DNA of 64,000 nucleotides from Sphingomonas sp. Leaf230 (GTDB lineage Bacteria; Pseudomonadota; Alphaproteobacteria; Sphingomonadales; Sphingomonadaceae). The translations under genes were made by a program, and so were the position numbers. Below, piece by piece: positions 50,431 to 58,832 of the stretch. The stretch's first letter is position 1. Each line of letters begins with the position of its first letter. Under the pieces are notes generated by a model, which made no database searches, was not told where the DNA came from, and saw only the letters and a list, made by a program, of their open reading frames with translations. The stretch is from the NCBI RefSeq assembly GCF_001421745.1, contig NZ_LMKW01000013.1, positions 1 through 64,000 of the forward strand, written 5' to 3'.

Positions 50431-52068
50431 TTACTTGGCTCCTGCGCGATCGCGGTCACGGATGCCGCGGAATTCGGCGGTCTTATACCAGTTCGGCCAC
50501 AGACTGGTATCGTCCGCGAGTTTCCGCCCAAGCCCGTAATAGATCGTCAGGTCCTCGACGGCACCCGACCAGTCCCACTTGGCGTCATATTCGTCCGCCG
50601 GCTTGTGATAGCGATGCGCGACATAATCCTCGCGCGCCGCATGCCCCGCCGCCGTGCCACCGACGACGAGGTCCTCGCCGCTACCGCCATCGAGCATCGG
50701 CACGCCCAGCTTGGCGAAACTGAAATGATCGGACCGGTAATAGCTGCCGCGCTCGGGATTCGCCTCGGTCCCGATCACGCGCCCCTCGGCAGCGACGAAC
50801 GGCTTCACGAGGTCCTCGATCTCAGACTTGCCCGCACCGACGAGGACGAAGTCTTTCGCGCGCCCACCGATGTTCAAGCCGTCCATGTTCACGCCACCGA
50901 CGGTATGCGCCAGCGGATAGATCGGATGCTCGGCATAATAGCGCGACCCCAGCAGTCCGGACTCTTCCGCCGTCACTGCCAGGAACGCAATCGAACGCTT
51001 GGCTGGTCCTGCCTTCACCTGAGCCTCCGCCAGCGCCACCAATCCGGCAACGCCGCTCGCGTTGTCCAAAGCACCGTTGCAGATGTCGTCGCCATCGACC
51101 GCGTCGCAGCGCCCGAGATGATCCCAATGCGCCGAATACATCACGTAATCGTTCGGCGCCGCCGTCCCCGGCAGCACGCCGATGACGTTCTTCGATGCCT
51201 GACGCCGAATCGTGTTGTCGAACCCGCCGCCGAACTTCAGCCCGAGCGGTACCGCCTTGAACCCCTTTACCTTCGCCGCCGCCGCCAGCGTCGCGTAATC
51301 CTTGCCCGCGCTCGCGAACACGCGCTCCGCCGCCGGCTTCTGCATCCAGCCGACGATCTGCGACTGGTCGAGATGATCGCCCTTCTCGTCCAGTTCGAGC
51401 TGCGGCCCGGTCCAGGAGGACTGGACCACCGCCCACGGATACGCCGCCGGTTCGGTATCATGAACGATGATCGCCGCCGCCGCGCCGTGCCTGGCCGCGT
51501 TCTCGAACTTGTACGGCCAGCGCCCGTACCACGTCATCGCGCGGCCCTCGAACGGCCCCTCGCGCGACATCGTCTGCCAGTCGGCATCGTTGATGAGGAT
51601 GACCACCGTCTTCCCCTTCACGTCGGTGCCGGCATAATCGTCCCAACCCTTTTCGGGCGCGGTGATGCCGTAGCCGACGAATACCACGTCGCTGTTAGCC
51701 ACCGCGGACTTGGGCGCCACGCGATAGGTGCCCGCGACCATGTCGGTGCGATAGGCGAGGCTGACGGGTGCCTTGCCACCGGTGAAGGTGAACGGTGCGA
51801 CGTTGCCCGCGGTGATCTCCACCATCGGCACGTCCTGCGTCCACGACCCCTTGTTGCCGGGCTTCAGCCCCGCCGCCTTCATCCGCTCGACGATATACGC
51901 AACCGTCTTGGCCTCCGCAGGCGTGGTCGGCGCGCGGCCTTCATACGCGTCCGACGCCAGCACCTGCGTGACGGTCTTCAACGTCTCGACCGAAATCGCG
52001 GGAGACATCTGCGCGGACGCAGCGGTCCCAAGCAGCAGGAGAGGCAGGATGGCAGCGCGCAAGGTCAT
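50431..52068 (-). CDS. M28 family zinc aminopeptidase, exported
   Basis: 545 residues. Signal peptide MTLRAAILPLLLLGTAASAQ. A protease-associated (PA) insertion spans about 130-280, then the M28 core: YVMYSAHWDHLGR (first zinc His), NGALDNASGVAGLVALAE (bridging Asp), VTAEESGLLGSRYYAEHP (catalytic Glu pair), and YRSDHFSFAKLGVPML (last His region). It should release N-terminal amino acids in the periplasm. The minus-strand frame stays open 273 codons upstream of ATG 52068, but that part is antisense to the next gene and has no family match. Confidence 0.92.
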   Translation of the reverse strand: MTLRAAILPLLLLGTAASAQMSPAISVETLKTVTQVLASDAYEGRAPTTPAEAKTVAYIVERMKAAGLKPGNKGSWTQDVPMVEITAGNVAPFTFTGGKAPVSLAYRTDMVAGTYRVAPKSAVANSDVVFVGYGITAPEKGWDDYAGTDVKGKTVVILINDADWQTMSREGPFEGRAMTWYGRWPYKFENAARHGAAAAIIVHDTEPAAYPWAVVQSSWTGPQLELDEKGDHLDQSQIVGWMQKPAAERVFASAGKDYATLAAAAKVKGFKAVPLGLKFGGGFDNTIRRQASKNVIGVLPGTAAPNDYVMYSAHWDHLGRCDAVDGDDICNGALDNASGVAGLVALAEAQVKAGPAKRSIAFLAVTAEESGLLGSRYYAEHPIYPLAHTVGGVNMDGLNIGGRAKDFVLVGAGKSEIEDLVKPFVAAEGRVIGTEANPERGSYYRSDHFSFAKLGVPMLDGGSGEDLVVGGTAAGHAAREDYVAHRYHKPADEYDAKWDWSGAVEDLTIYYGLGRKLADDTSLWPNWYKTAEFRGIRDRDRAGAK

Positions 52069-52183
52069 TCCCCCAAAGAGATGCCGCACGTTTTGGCAGC
52101 GGCGCCGGCACCGCGCAAGCATCGCTTGCCGTGCTGTCCGGCTTCGATAGGATGTGGGGCAGGGGCTTTGGGGAGCGACGAGG

Positions 52184-54205
52184 ATGCGATATCTTGGCGG
52201 GTTGCGCGCGAGCAGTTCGGTCTGGAAAATGATGACGCTACCGGCCGTCTTGGCGCTGCCGGTAGCCGCGGCAGCGCAGGATGCCGCGGCGGTCATTTCG
52301 ACAGAAGCAGCGTTCGGCGCTCGTGAAATCCAGCAGTTGAGCCTCTCGCCCGACGGTACGCACATCGCCATGATCGTGCCGATGAAGGGTCGCGGCGCCA
52401 TGCTGCGCATCGCCGACATGGTCGGAGGGAAGATCGCCGACCCGATCCTGTCGTCCTCCGGCGACCCCGAAAGCCTGAGGGATTGCCGCTGGTCGACCAA
52501 TACGCGCCTCGTCTGCCGGTTCATCACTACCGCACATACCGGAACCGATCTGCTTGCCTTCAGCCGGGCGCTCGCCATCGACAGCAATGGCGGCAACAGA
52601 AAGATCCTGAGCGCACGCACGAACGAACGCTCGCTTGGTATCATGCAAGACGGCGGCAACGTCATCGACTGGACTGCAGACGGCGCGGAGGGTGCCGTGC
52701 TGATGACCCGCAAGTTCGTACCCGAGGCGATGATCGGCACGCTCCTGGCCCGTTCGGCGGTTGGCTTGGGCGTCGAGCGGATCGACACCGTCACGCTGAC
52801 AAGACGGGTCGTCGAGCCGGCCCGTGCGAATGCCATTGAATATATCAGCGACGGCCAGGGTTCCGTCCGGATCGTTGGCTCGCGGGCCATGACCAGTGGA
52901 GGCTATGACGGTGCGAAGGTGATCTATTCATACCGCAAGGCCGGTGATCGCGCTTGGCAGCCGTTAAGTCAGGTCGCCAGTACTGTCAGTGGTGGCAAGA
53001 GCGGGTTCGATCCCTACGCCATCGATCCCGCGCTGAACGTCGCATACGGCTTCGACGACAGGGACGGCCGGCAAGCGCTGTACAAAATCGCGCTAGACGG
53101 CAGCCTCAAGCGCGATCTCGTACTTGCACGCCCGGATGTCGACGTCGACCAGTTGATCCGGTTGGGTCGACAGAACCGGGTGGTGGGTGCTGCCTACGCA
53201 ACCGACCGCCGCGAAGTCGAATTCTTTGATCCTACGCTGCAAAAGCTCGCCACGTCGTTACGCAAGGCCTTGCCCGGCAGGCCGCTGATCACGTTCGTCG
53301 ACGCGAACGCGAACGAGACCAAGCTGTTGCTGTTCGCCGGCAGCGACGTCGATCCGGGCCGCTATTATCTGTTGGATCGGACGACCAACAAGATGGGCGA
53401 AGTTGCGCCGTCACGTCCGGAGTTGGGGAAGACGACACTCGCCAGCGTCCAGTCGATCACCTTTCGCGCCGCGGATGGCACGATGATTCCCGGTTATCTG
53501 ACTTTGCCCATTGGCGGTACTGGCAAGGGGTTGCCCGCGATCGTCATGCCGCACGGCGGGCCGGGCTCACGCGACGAATGGGGGTTCGACTGGCTCTCGC
53601 AATATTTCGCGGCGCGCGGTTTTGCTGTGCTGCAGCCAAACTTCCGGGGTTCGACCGGCTATGGGTCGGCATGGTTCCAGAAAAACGGCTTCCAGTCGTG
53701 GCGGACTGCGATCGGCGACGTCAACGATGCCGGACGCTGGCTGATGTCGCAAGGGATTGCGGCGCCGGACAAGCTTGCGATCGTCGGCTGGTCCTATGGC
53801 GGCTATGCAGCGCTACAATCGGCGGTGCTCGATCCTGGCCTGTTCAAGGCGGTCATCGGCATTGCGCCGGTGACAGATCTGGACGCGTTGCGCGAGGAGT
53901 CGCGGGGCTTTACGGCCTTCGCCCAGGTCGACACGTTCATCGGGCATGGTGCGCATATACAGGCGGGATCGCCCGCGCGCAACGCCGACAAGATCAAGGT
54001 GCCCGTACTGCTGTTCCACGGCGATCGGGATCGCAACGTCGGAATCGGTGAATCGCGATTGATGGCGGCCAAGCTGCGGGGCGCGGGTGGCAAGGTCGAA
54101 CTGGTCGAGTTCTCCGGTCTCGATCACCAGCTCGACGACGATGTCGCGCGTACCGCTATGCTGACCAAGGCCGATGCGTTCCTGCGGACGTCGCTGGGGA
54201 TGTAG
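52184..54205 (+). CDS. S9 family (prolyl oligopeptidase-like) peptidase, exported
   Basis: 673 residues. A signal peptide lies in MMTLPAVLALPVAAAAQDA, residues ~16-34. An N-terminal beta-propeller (IQQLSLSPDGTHIAMIVP) regulates access; the C-terminal alpha/beta-hydrolase domain has the nucleophile S537 in GWSYGGYAAL, Asp in FHGDRDRNVGIGES and His in GLDHQLDDD. ATG 52184 has GGGAG eight bases upstream; an ATG ten codons earlier has none. It is divergent from the M28 peptidase gene across 115 bp, forming a peptide-degradation pair. Confidence 0.9.
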   Translation: MRYLGGLRASSSVWKMMTLPAVLALPVAAAAQDAAAVISTEAAFGAREIQQLSLSPDGTHIAMIVPMKGRGAMLRIADMVGGKIADPILSSSGDPESLRDCRWSTNTRLVCRFITTAHTGTDLLAFSRALAIDSNGGNRKILSARTNERSLGIMQDGGNVIDWTADGAEGAVLMTRKFVPEAMIGTLLARSAVGLGVERIDTVTLTRRVVEPARANAIEYISDGQGSVRIVGSRAMTSGGYDGAKVIYSYRKAGDRAWQPLSQVASTVSGGKSGFDPYAIDPALNVAYGFDDRDGRQALYKIALDGSLKRDLVLARPDVDVDQLIRLGRQNRVVGAAYATDRREVEFFDPTLQKLATSLRKALPGRPLITFVDANANETKLLLFAGSDVDPGRYYLLDRTTNKMGEVAPSRPELGKTTLASVQSITFRAADGTMIPGYLTLPIGGTGKGLPAIVMPHGGPGSRDEWGFDWLSQYFAARGFAVLQPNFRGSTGYGSAWFQKNGFQSWRTAIGDVNDAGRWLMSQGIAAPDKLAIVGWSYGGYAALQSAVLDPGLFKAVIGIAPVTDLDALREESRGFTAFAQVDTFIGHGAHIQAGSPARNADKIKVPVLLFHGDRDRNVGIGESRLMAAKLRGAGGKVELVEFSGLDHQLDDDVARTAMLTKADAFLRTSLGM

Positions 54206-54209
54206 AACG

Positions 54210-54243
54210 AAAAAAGGGCGGCCTCGCAGGACCGCCCTTTTTC
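54210..54243. terminator. Bidirectional intrinsic terminator
   Basis: AAAAAGGGCGG pairs with CCGCCCTTTTT around a CTCGCAGGA centre. It stands between the convergent S9 peptidase and rpsD genes and works in both directions. Confidence 0.88.
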
Positions 54244-54265
54244 GTATAACGATCGTACCGAAAGA

Positions 54266-54880
54266 TCAGCGCGAGTAGAATTCGACGACGAGGTTCGGTT
54301 CCATCTTCACCGGGTAGGGCACTTCGTCGAGCGTCGGGACGCGCGTGAAGGTGACCTTGGCCGCGCCGTCGGTGGCGACATAGTCGGGGATCTCGCGCTC
54401 GGCGAGGCTCTGGGCTTCCATCACCAGCGCCATTTCCTGCGCCTTCGAACCCAGCGTGATCTCGTCGCCGACGAAGCACCGACGCGAGGCGATGTTGCAC
54501 TTCACGCCGTTGACGCGGATGTGGCCGTGCGAGACGATCTGGCGGGCCGCGAAAATCGTCGGCGCGAACTTGGCGCGGTAGACGATCATGTCGAGGCGCT
54601 GCTCAAGCAGGCCGATCAGGTTCTGCGAGGTATCGCCCTTCAGACGCGCAGCCTCGTGGTAGCACGCACGGAACTGCTTCTCGGTCACGTCGCCATAATA
54701 GCCCTTGAGCTTCTGCTTGGCGCGCAGCTGGATACCGAAATCGCTGACCTTGCCCTTGCGGCGCTGGCCGTGCTGGCCCGGGCCATATTCGCGCTTGTTG
54801 ACGGGCGACTTGGGACGACCCCAGATGTTCTCGCCCATACGGCGATCGAGCTTGTACTTCGCGCTTTGACGCTTCGACAT
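54266..54880 (-). CDS. rpsD: 30S ribosomal protein S4
   Basis: Primary 16S rRNA-binding protein that nucleates the 30S body. 204 residues. N-terminal SKRQSAKYKLDRRMGENIWG, the S4-domain signature with RLDMIVYRAKFAPTIFAARQ and VSHGHIRVNGVKCNIASRRC, and the C-terminal VVEFYSR ending. No zinc cysteine cluster, as is usual for this branch. ATG 54880. As in many alphaproteobacteria it stands alone rather than in an alpha operon; its 190 bp leader shows no regulator-binding motif I can name. Confidence 0.97.
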   Translation of the reverse strand: MSKRQSAKYKLDRRMGENIWGRPKSPVNKREYGPGQHGQRRKGKVSDFGIQLRAKQKLKGYYGDVTEKQFRACYHEAARLKGDTSQNLIGLLEQRLDMIVYRAKFAPTIFAARQIVSHGHIRVNGVKCNIASRRCFVGDEITLGSKAQEMALVMEAQSLAEREIPDYVATDGAAKVTFTRVPTLDEVPYPVKMEPNLVVEFYSR

Positions 54881-55073
54881 AGTATAACCTTTGCAAATGC
54901 AAACAACGTTGGTCCCGGTATCGCTCTGCTGGTCGTCGTGAGACACAAGGTCCGGACAAGGCAGGGCCACCGCTTCACCGGGGTGCAGGGCCATTGCGAA
55001 GGCGGGCGCCTAGACGGAGAGGGGTCGCGAGTCAAGCTGGACAGGCTGCGGACGGCTGGGCAAGAGGCGGCGC

Positions 55074-55373
55074 ATGACCATTCTATCCGGACCCGACTGC
55101 ACCACCATGACTGAGGTCCGCGCCGGCGTCGACGCGCTCGACCGCGACCTGGTCGCGCTGCTCGCCAAGCGCTTCGCCTATATGGACGCCGCCGCGCGCA
55201 TCAAGCCGGAGCGGGGGCATGTGCGGGATGAGGCGCGGAAGACGCAGGTGATCGAGAACGCGCGCGCCGAGGCGGTGAAGCTCGGCCTGCCGGACGCGGT
55301 GGTTGCGGACCTGTGGGAGACGCTGGTCGAAGCCTCGATCGCGTATGAGCTAGCTGCGTTCGACCGCCGCTAA
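55074..55373 (+). CDS. Chorismate mutase (AroQ type)
   Basis: Rearranges chorismate to prephenate for Phe and Tyr synthesis; some relatives (PchB) also act on isochorismate. 99 residues, all helical: VRAGVDALDRDLVALLAKRF (helix 1, with the substrate-binding Arg and the D-x3-L-V-x2-L-x2-R pattern), AAARIKPERGHVRDEARKTQ (loop and second Arg/Lys), then ETLVEASIAYELAAFDRR. It is a free-standing enzyme. ATG at 55074. It lies divergent from rpsD with no aromatic pathway genes nearby. Confidence 0.9.
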   Translation: MTILSGPDCTTMTEVRAGVDALDRDLVALLAKRFAYMDAAARIKPERGHVRDEARKTQVIENARAEAVKLGLPDAVVADLWETLVEASIAYELAAFDRR

Positions 55374-55379
55374 CCCCAC

Positions 55380-55450
55380 CCGTTCGTGCTGAGCCAAGTC
55401 GAAGCACCTTTGCTTGGGGCACACCCTTCGACTTCGCTCAGGACGAACGG
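55380..55450. repeat. Inverted repeat, CCGTTCGTGCTGAGC type
   Basis: CCGTTCGTGCTGAGCCAAGT and, inverted, TCGACTTCGCTCAGGACGAA form one hairpin with a 24-base loop. After it, GGGCGAACGG plus AAAG/AAAAA recurs about three times up to 55482. It belongs to the same type as 56409-56459 and 56741-56790. Confidence 0.88.
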
Positions 55451-55505
55451 AAAAAGGGGCGAACGGAAAGAGGGGCGAACGGAGGCTGGTGGGTCAGTCG
55501 GAAAC

Positions 55506-56732
55506 TTAGACCCGCGGCTTCTTCCCCCCCAACGACGACAGCACCCCGCGGAGAGTCCGTATCTCTTGGCTCGACCAGCCCGGCTTTGTCAGCAGCGTCC
55601 GCAGCGTCCGCCGCGTCGACTGCATCTTGTCGGGCAGATGGAAGAACCCCGCCCCCATCAGCATCGCATCGAGCTGCCCGATCATCCCGTCGAGCTCCTC
55701 CTGCGGCGCAGGCGGCATGATTGGGTTGATCGACGGCTGCGACAGCTCGCGCTCGGCGGTCAGCCCCTTCGACCATTCATACGCGACCAGGATCACCGCC
55801 TGGGCAAGGTTGAGCGAGCCGAACTCCGGGTTGATCGGCACCGTGATGATCGTCCGCGCTACCGCGACGTCGTCGGTTTCGAGGCCGGAGCGCTCGGGCC
55901 CGAACAGGATCGCGGAACGGCCGGGGGCGGCGTGGATCTCGGTCGACGCCTGTTCTGGGGTGACGACCGGCTTGGTCACGCCGCGTTTCCGCACCGTGGT
56001 GGCGAACACTTGCGCGCAGTCGGCGGTGGCGGCGGCGACGCTGTCGTAGACCTTGGCGTTCTGGAGGACGATGTCGGCGCCGCTGGCGGCTGGGCCGGCG
56101 GAGGGGTTGGGCCAGCCGTCTCTGGGGGAGACTAAGCGCATTTCGGCGAGCCCGAAGTTCAGCATGGCGCGCGCGGCCTTGCCGATGTTCTCGCCGAGTT
56201 GGGGGCGGACTAGGACGATGACGGGGGGTGGAGCTCCAACCGCCCCATCGCCATCCGCAAGCACATCGCTGTCCCCAGCCGCGTCCGTACCAATCATGTT
56301 TTCGTCAATCACGTCGCCAAATCCACCAATCTCGCCAAGCTCACCAAAGTCGTCCGGCTCGGCCAATCCATCGTGCACATCCAAACCATCCCGCTCATCC
56401 ACCCAACCCCGTTCGTCCTGAGTAGGGGCTGAGCGAAGCCGAAGACCCGTATCGAAGGATTTGCGCGAGAGTAAGCGTACCGCGTCCCAATCCCCCGCTG
56501 CCAGCGCTTCCTTCTTCACCCGCGTCCAGCCTTTCAACTGACGCTCGGCCTCCAATGCCTCGATGCGGCTTGGAAAATCCTGCGACCACATCAGCGTCAC
56601 CGGGCGCCGTTTGTGCGTGTATCCAGGAAGCTCGCCGTGCTGATGTTGCGCGATCCGGCGCTCGAGCGAGTCGGTGTGGCCGATATAGTAACTGCCGTCG
56701 GAACAGCGGAGCATGTAGGCGTAAAAGCTCAT
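55506..56732 (-). CDS. Fusion of a GIY-YIG nuclease and a TrmJ-type tRNA/rRNA methyltransferase
   Basis: 408 residues in one frame. Residues 1-90 are a UPF0213/YhbQ-like GIY-YIG domain (YAYMLRCSDGSYYIGHT, R25/R26, catalytic Glu in EAERQLKGW). Residues 91-110 are translated from a repeat (SFDTGLRLRSAPTQDERG). Residues 111-167 are an acidic low-complexity linker. From ~168 it is a SpoU-class methyltransferase of the TrmJ group: VIVLVRPQLGENIGKAARAM, SAILFGPERSGLETDDV, VPINPEFGSLNLAQAVIL. TrmJ 2'-O-methylates position 32 of tRNAs. The ATG is preceded by GAAGGA from the flanking repeat. Internal GTG/ATG codons in the linker could let TrmJ be made alone. Probably two genes joined by repeat insertion. 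Confidence 0.82.
   Translation of the reverse strand: MSFYAYMLRCSDGSYYIGHTDSLERRIAQHQHGELPGYTHKRRPVTLMWSQDFPSRIEALEAERQLKGWTRVKKEALAAGDWDAVRLLSRKSFDTGLRLRSAPTQDERGWVDERDGLDVHDGLAEPDDFGELGEIGGFGDVIDENMIGTDAAGDSDVLADGDGAVGAPPPVIVLVRPQLGENIGKAARAMLNFGLAEMRLVSPRDGWPNPSAGPAASGADIVLQNAKVYDSVAAATADCAQVFATTVRKRGVTKPVVTPEQASTEIHAAPGRSAILFGPERSGLETDDVAVARTIITVPINPEFGSLNLAQAVILVAYEWSKGLTAERELSQPSINPIMPPAPQEELDGMIGQLDAMLMGAGFFHLPDKMQSTRRTLRTLLTKPGWSSQEIRTLRGVLSSLGGKKPRV
56409..56459. repeat. Left inverted repeat of the GIY-YIG unit
   Basis: 51 bp reading CCGTTCGTCCTGAGTAGGGG at its outer end and CCCGTATCGAAGGA at its inner end. It is translated in frame at the end of the GIY-YIG domain. The complement of 56741-56790 matches it at nearly every base apart from a short differing stretch in the middle. 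Confidence 0.9.
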
Positions 56733-56740
56733 GCAACCTG

Positions 56741-56855
56741 TCCTTCGATACGGGCCTTCGCCGTGCTCAGTCCCTACTCAGGACGAACGGAAGAGGGATG
56801 AGGAACCGTCGATAAGGTAAAGTTTACGATGCTGCCATCGGTCCGTATCGAAGGA
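56741..56855. repeat. Right inverted repeat of the GIY-YIG unit plus partner arm
   Basis: 56741-56790 is the 50 bp inverted partner of 56409-56459. Its TCCTTC end, read on the minus strand as GAAGGA, is the ribosome binding site of the GIY-YIG gene. CCGTATCGAAGGA at 56843-56855 is a further partial arm that pairs with 56741-56753, so the whole stretch to the nrdR stop is one nested palindrome. Confidence 0.88.
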
Positions 56856-56871
56856 CAAATAAGGGAGCGCA

Positions 56872-57336
56872 TCACTCCGCCCGCCCAACCTCCTCCACAC
56901 TCCCGGCAAAAGCCTCGAAGTCCTTGGCCTCGCTAAAGTCCCGATACACGCTCGCAAACCGGATATACGCCACGGAATCGAGCCCCTTGAGCCCGTCCAT
57001 CACCATTTCCCCGATCCGCTTCGACGTGACGTCGTTCTCGCCAAGAGTCTCCAGCCGACGCTGGATACCACTCACCAGCTTCTCGATCCGCCCCGGCTCG
57101 ATCGCCCGCTTTCGCGTCGCAATCGATAACGACCGGAGCAGCTTCTCCCGGTCGAACGGCTCTCTCCGCCCCTCACTCTTCAACACGAACAGCTCGCGCA
57201 ACTGGATCCGCTCGAACGTCGTGAAACGCGCGGCGCACCCTTCGCACTGGCGCCGACGGCGGATCGCCGCCCCGTCTTCAGTGGGGCGACTGTCCTTTAC
57301 CTGGCTGTCTTCATGTCCGCAGAAGGGGCAGCGCAT
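56872..57336 (-). CDS. nrdR: Transcriptional repressor NrdR
   Basis: Zinc- and ATP-dependent repressor of ribonucleotide reductase genes. 154 residues. Zinc ribbon cysteines C3, C6, C31 and C34 (MRCPFCGHEDS, RRQCEGCAARFTTFER), then an ATP-cone domain (about 49-139) with FVLKSEGRREPFDREKLLRS. ATG 57336. Its regulated nrd genes are not in the window. It begins directly after the stop of the small membrane gene, downstream of glyA, a conserved alphaproteobacterial neighbourhood. Confidence 0.96.
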   Translation of the reverse strand: MRCPFCGHEDSQVKDSRPTEDGAAIRRRRQCEGCAARFTTFERIQLRELFVLKSEGRREPFDREKLLRSLSIATRKRAIEPGRIEKLVSGIQRRLETLGENDVTSKRIGEMVMDGLKGLDSVAYIRFASVYRDFSEAKDFEAFAGSVEEVGRAE

Positions 57337-57516
57337 TCAGACCTTCTTCTTGCCCTTGTAGTACGCGTAGCCCGCGCCCGCGAGTGCGCCGAAGATCGGG
57401 CCCACGATCGGCACCGGGATCGCCACGACCGCGCCGAGTGCGCTCCACTTGGCCATGCTCTTGCCGAGGCCCGGGGTTGCCTTGATGTCGTTCTGGACGT
57501 CGTCGAACTTCGACAT
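57337..57516 (-). CDS. Small glycine-rich membrane protein
   Basis: 59 residues. A polar start (MSKFDDVQNDIKATPGLGKS) is followed by one hydrophobic, glycine/alanine-rich helix hairpin (LGAVVAIPVPIVGPIFGALA) and a lysine tail. ATG 57516. It lies between glyA and nrdR with five and zero bases of spacing, so it is cotranscribed. I do not know a function; glycine-rich short helices of this kind occur in many small stress or membrane-association proteins. Confidence 0.75.
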   Translation of the reverse strand: MSKFDDVQNDIKATPGLGKSMAKWSALGAVVAIPVPIVGPIFGALAGAGYAYYKGKKKV

Positions 57517-57521
57517 GCTGT

Positions 57522-58832
57522 TTATCCTTGATAGATCGGAAAGCGCGCGCACAGTGCACGAACACGCGTCCGAACGTCCGCCTCGACCTCCGGGTCCCCA
57601 TGCTCGCCCTTTTTCGCAAGGCCGTCCAGCACGTCGGCGACCATGTTACCGATCTCGCGGAACTCCGCCGGGCCGAACCCACGCGTCGTACCCGCGGGCG
57701 AGCCGACACGGATGCCGCTCGTCTTCACCGGCGGCAGCGGATCGTTGGGGATGCCGTTCTTGTTGCAGGTGATCCCCGCGCGCTCGAGCGCCTCGTCCGC
57801 ATCGCGCCCGGTGATCCCCAGCGGGGTGAGATCAATCAGCGCGAGATGCGTGTCGGTGCCGCCCGAGACGACGTCCGAACCGCGCTCCTTGAGCGTCGCC
57901 GCGAGCGCCTTCGCGTTCTCGACCACGGCGGCGATGTAGCTCTTGAAGTCGGGCTGCAGCGCCTCGCCGAACGCGACCGCCTTCGCCGCGATCACGTGCA
58001 TTAGCGGCCCGCCCTGCAGCCCCGGGAACACCGCCGAGCTGATCTTCTTCGCGATCGCCTCGTCATTGGTCATGATCATGCCGCCGCGCGGGCCTCGCAA
58101 TGTCTTGTGCGTGGTGGTGGTCACGACATGCGCGTGGCCGAACGGCGTCGGGTGCAGACCTGCCGCGACGATCCCGGCGAAATGCGCCATGTCGACCATG
58201 AAATACGCGCCGACCTTGTCCGCGATCGCACGGAACTTCGCGAAGTCGATGACGCGGGGATAGGCCGAACCACCCGCGATGATCAGTTTCGGCTGATGCT
58301 CGATCGCCAGCGCCTCGACCTGGTCATAGTCGATCAGGTGCGTGGTCGCGTCAACGCCGTACTGAATGGCGTTGAACCACTTGCCCGACATTGCCGGCTT
58401 CGCGCCATGCGTCAGGTGACCGCCCGCATCGAGGCTCATGCCGAGAATCGTATCGCCCGGCTTGACCAGCGCCAGCATCACCGCGCCGTTCGCCTGCGCA
58501 CCCGAATGCGGCTGCACGTTGACGAACCCGCAGCCAAAAATCTGCTTGGCGCGCTCGATCGCGAGCGTCTCGACAACGTCCGACGGCGCGCAGCCCTGGT
58601 AATAGCGCTTGCCCGGATAGCCCTCGGCGTATTTGTTCGTAAACACCGAGCCCTGCGCCTCGAGCACCGCCTTCGAGACGATGTTCTCCGACGCGATCAG
58701 CTCGATCTGTGTCTGCTCGCGTTCCAGTTCGGCAGCGACGCCGGCGAATACGGCAGCGTCCGCATCGGCGAGGCCGCGCGTGAAAAAGCCGTCGGGCTGG
58801 ACGTCGTGGAGTTCGCGGGGCTGAGTGCTCAT
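57522..58832 (-). CDS. glyA: Serine hydroxymethyltransferase
   Basis: Interconverts serine and glycine while charging tetrahydrofolate with a one-carbon unit. 436 residues. PLP lysine lies in VVTTTTHKTLRGPRGGMI; IELIASENIVSKAVLEAQGS, YAEGYPGKRYYQGC and QPHSGAQANGAVM are the folate and PLP-binding landmarks. ATG 58832 overlaps the rpiB stop (ATGA). The rpiB-glyA-small ORF-nrdR order makes one transcription unit. Confidence 0.97.
   Translation of the reverse strand: MSTQPRELHDVQPDGFFTRGLADADAAVFAGVAAELEREQTQIELIASENIVSKAVLEAQGSVFTNKYAEGYPGKRYYQGCAPSDVVETLAIERAKQIFGCGFVNVQPHSGAQANGAVMLALVKPGDTILGMSLDAGGHLTHGAKPAMSGKWFNAIQYGVDATTHLIDYDQVEALAIEHQPKLIIAGGSAYPRVIDFAKFRAIADKVGAYFMVDMAHFAGIVAAGLHPTPFGHAHVVTTTTHKTLRGPRGGMIMTNDEAIAKKISSAVFPGLQGGPLMHVIAAKAVAFGEALQPDFKSYIAAVVENAKALAATLKERGSDVVSGGTDTHLALIDLTPLGITGRDADEALERAGITCNKNGIPNDPLPPVKTSGIRVGSPAGTTRGFGPAEFREIGNMVADVLDGLAKKGEHGDPEVEADVRTRVRALCARFPIYQG

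Noticed and set aside
49381..52326. 981-codon plus-strand frame
   Set aside because: Antisense to agmatine deiminase and the M28 peptidase; Arg/His-rich with no family features.
52069..52890. N-terminal extension of the M28 peptidase to 819 residues
   Set aside because: The extension is antisense to the S9 peptidase, and a clean signal peptide begins at ATG 52068.
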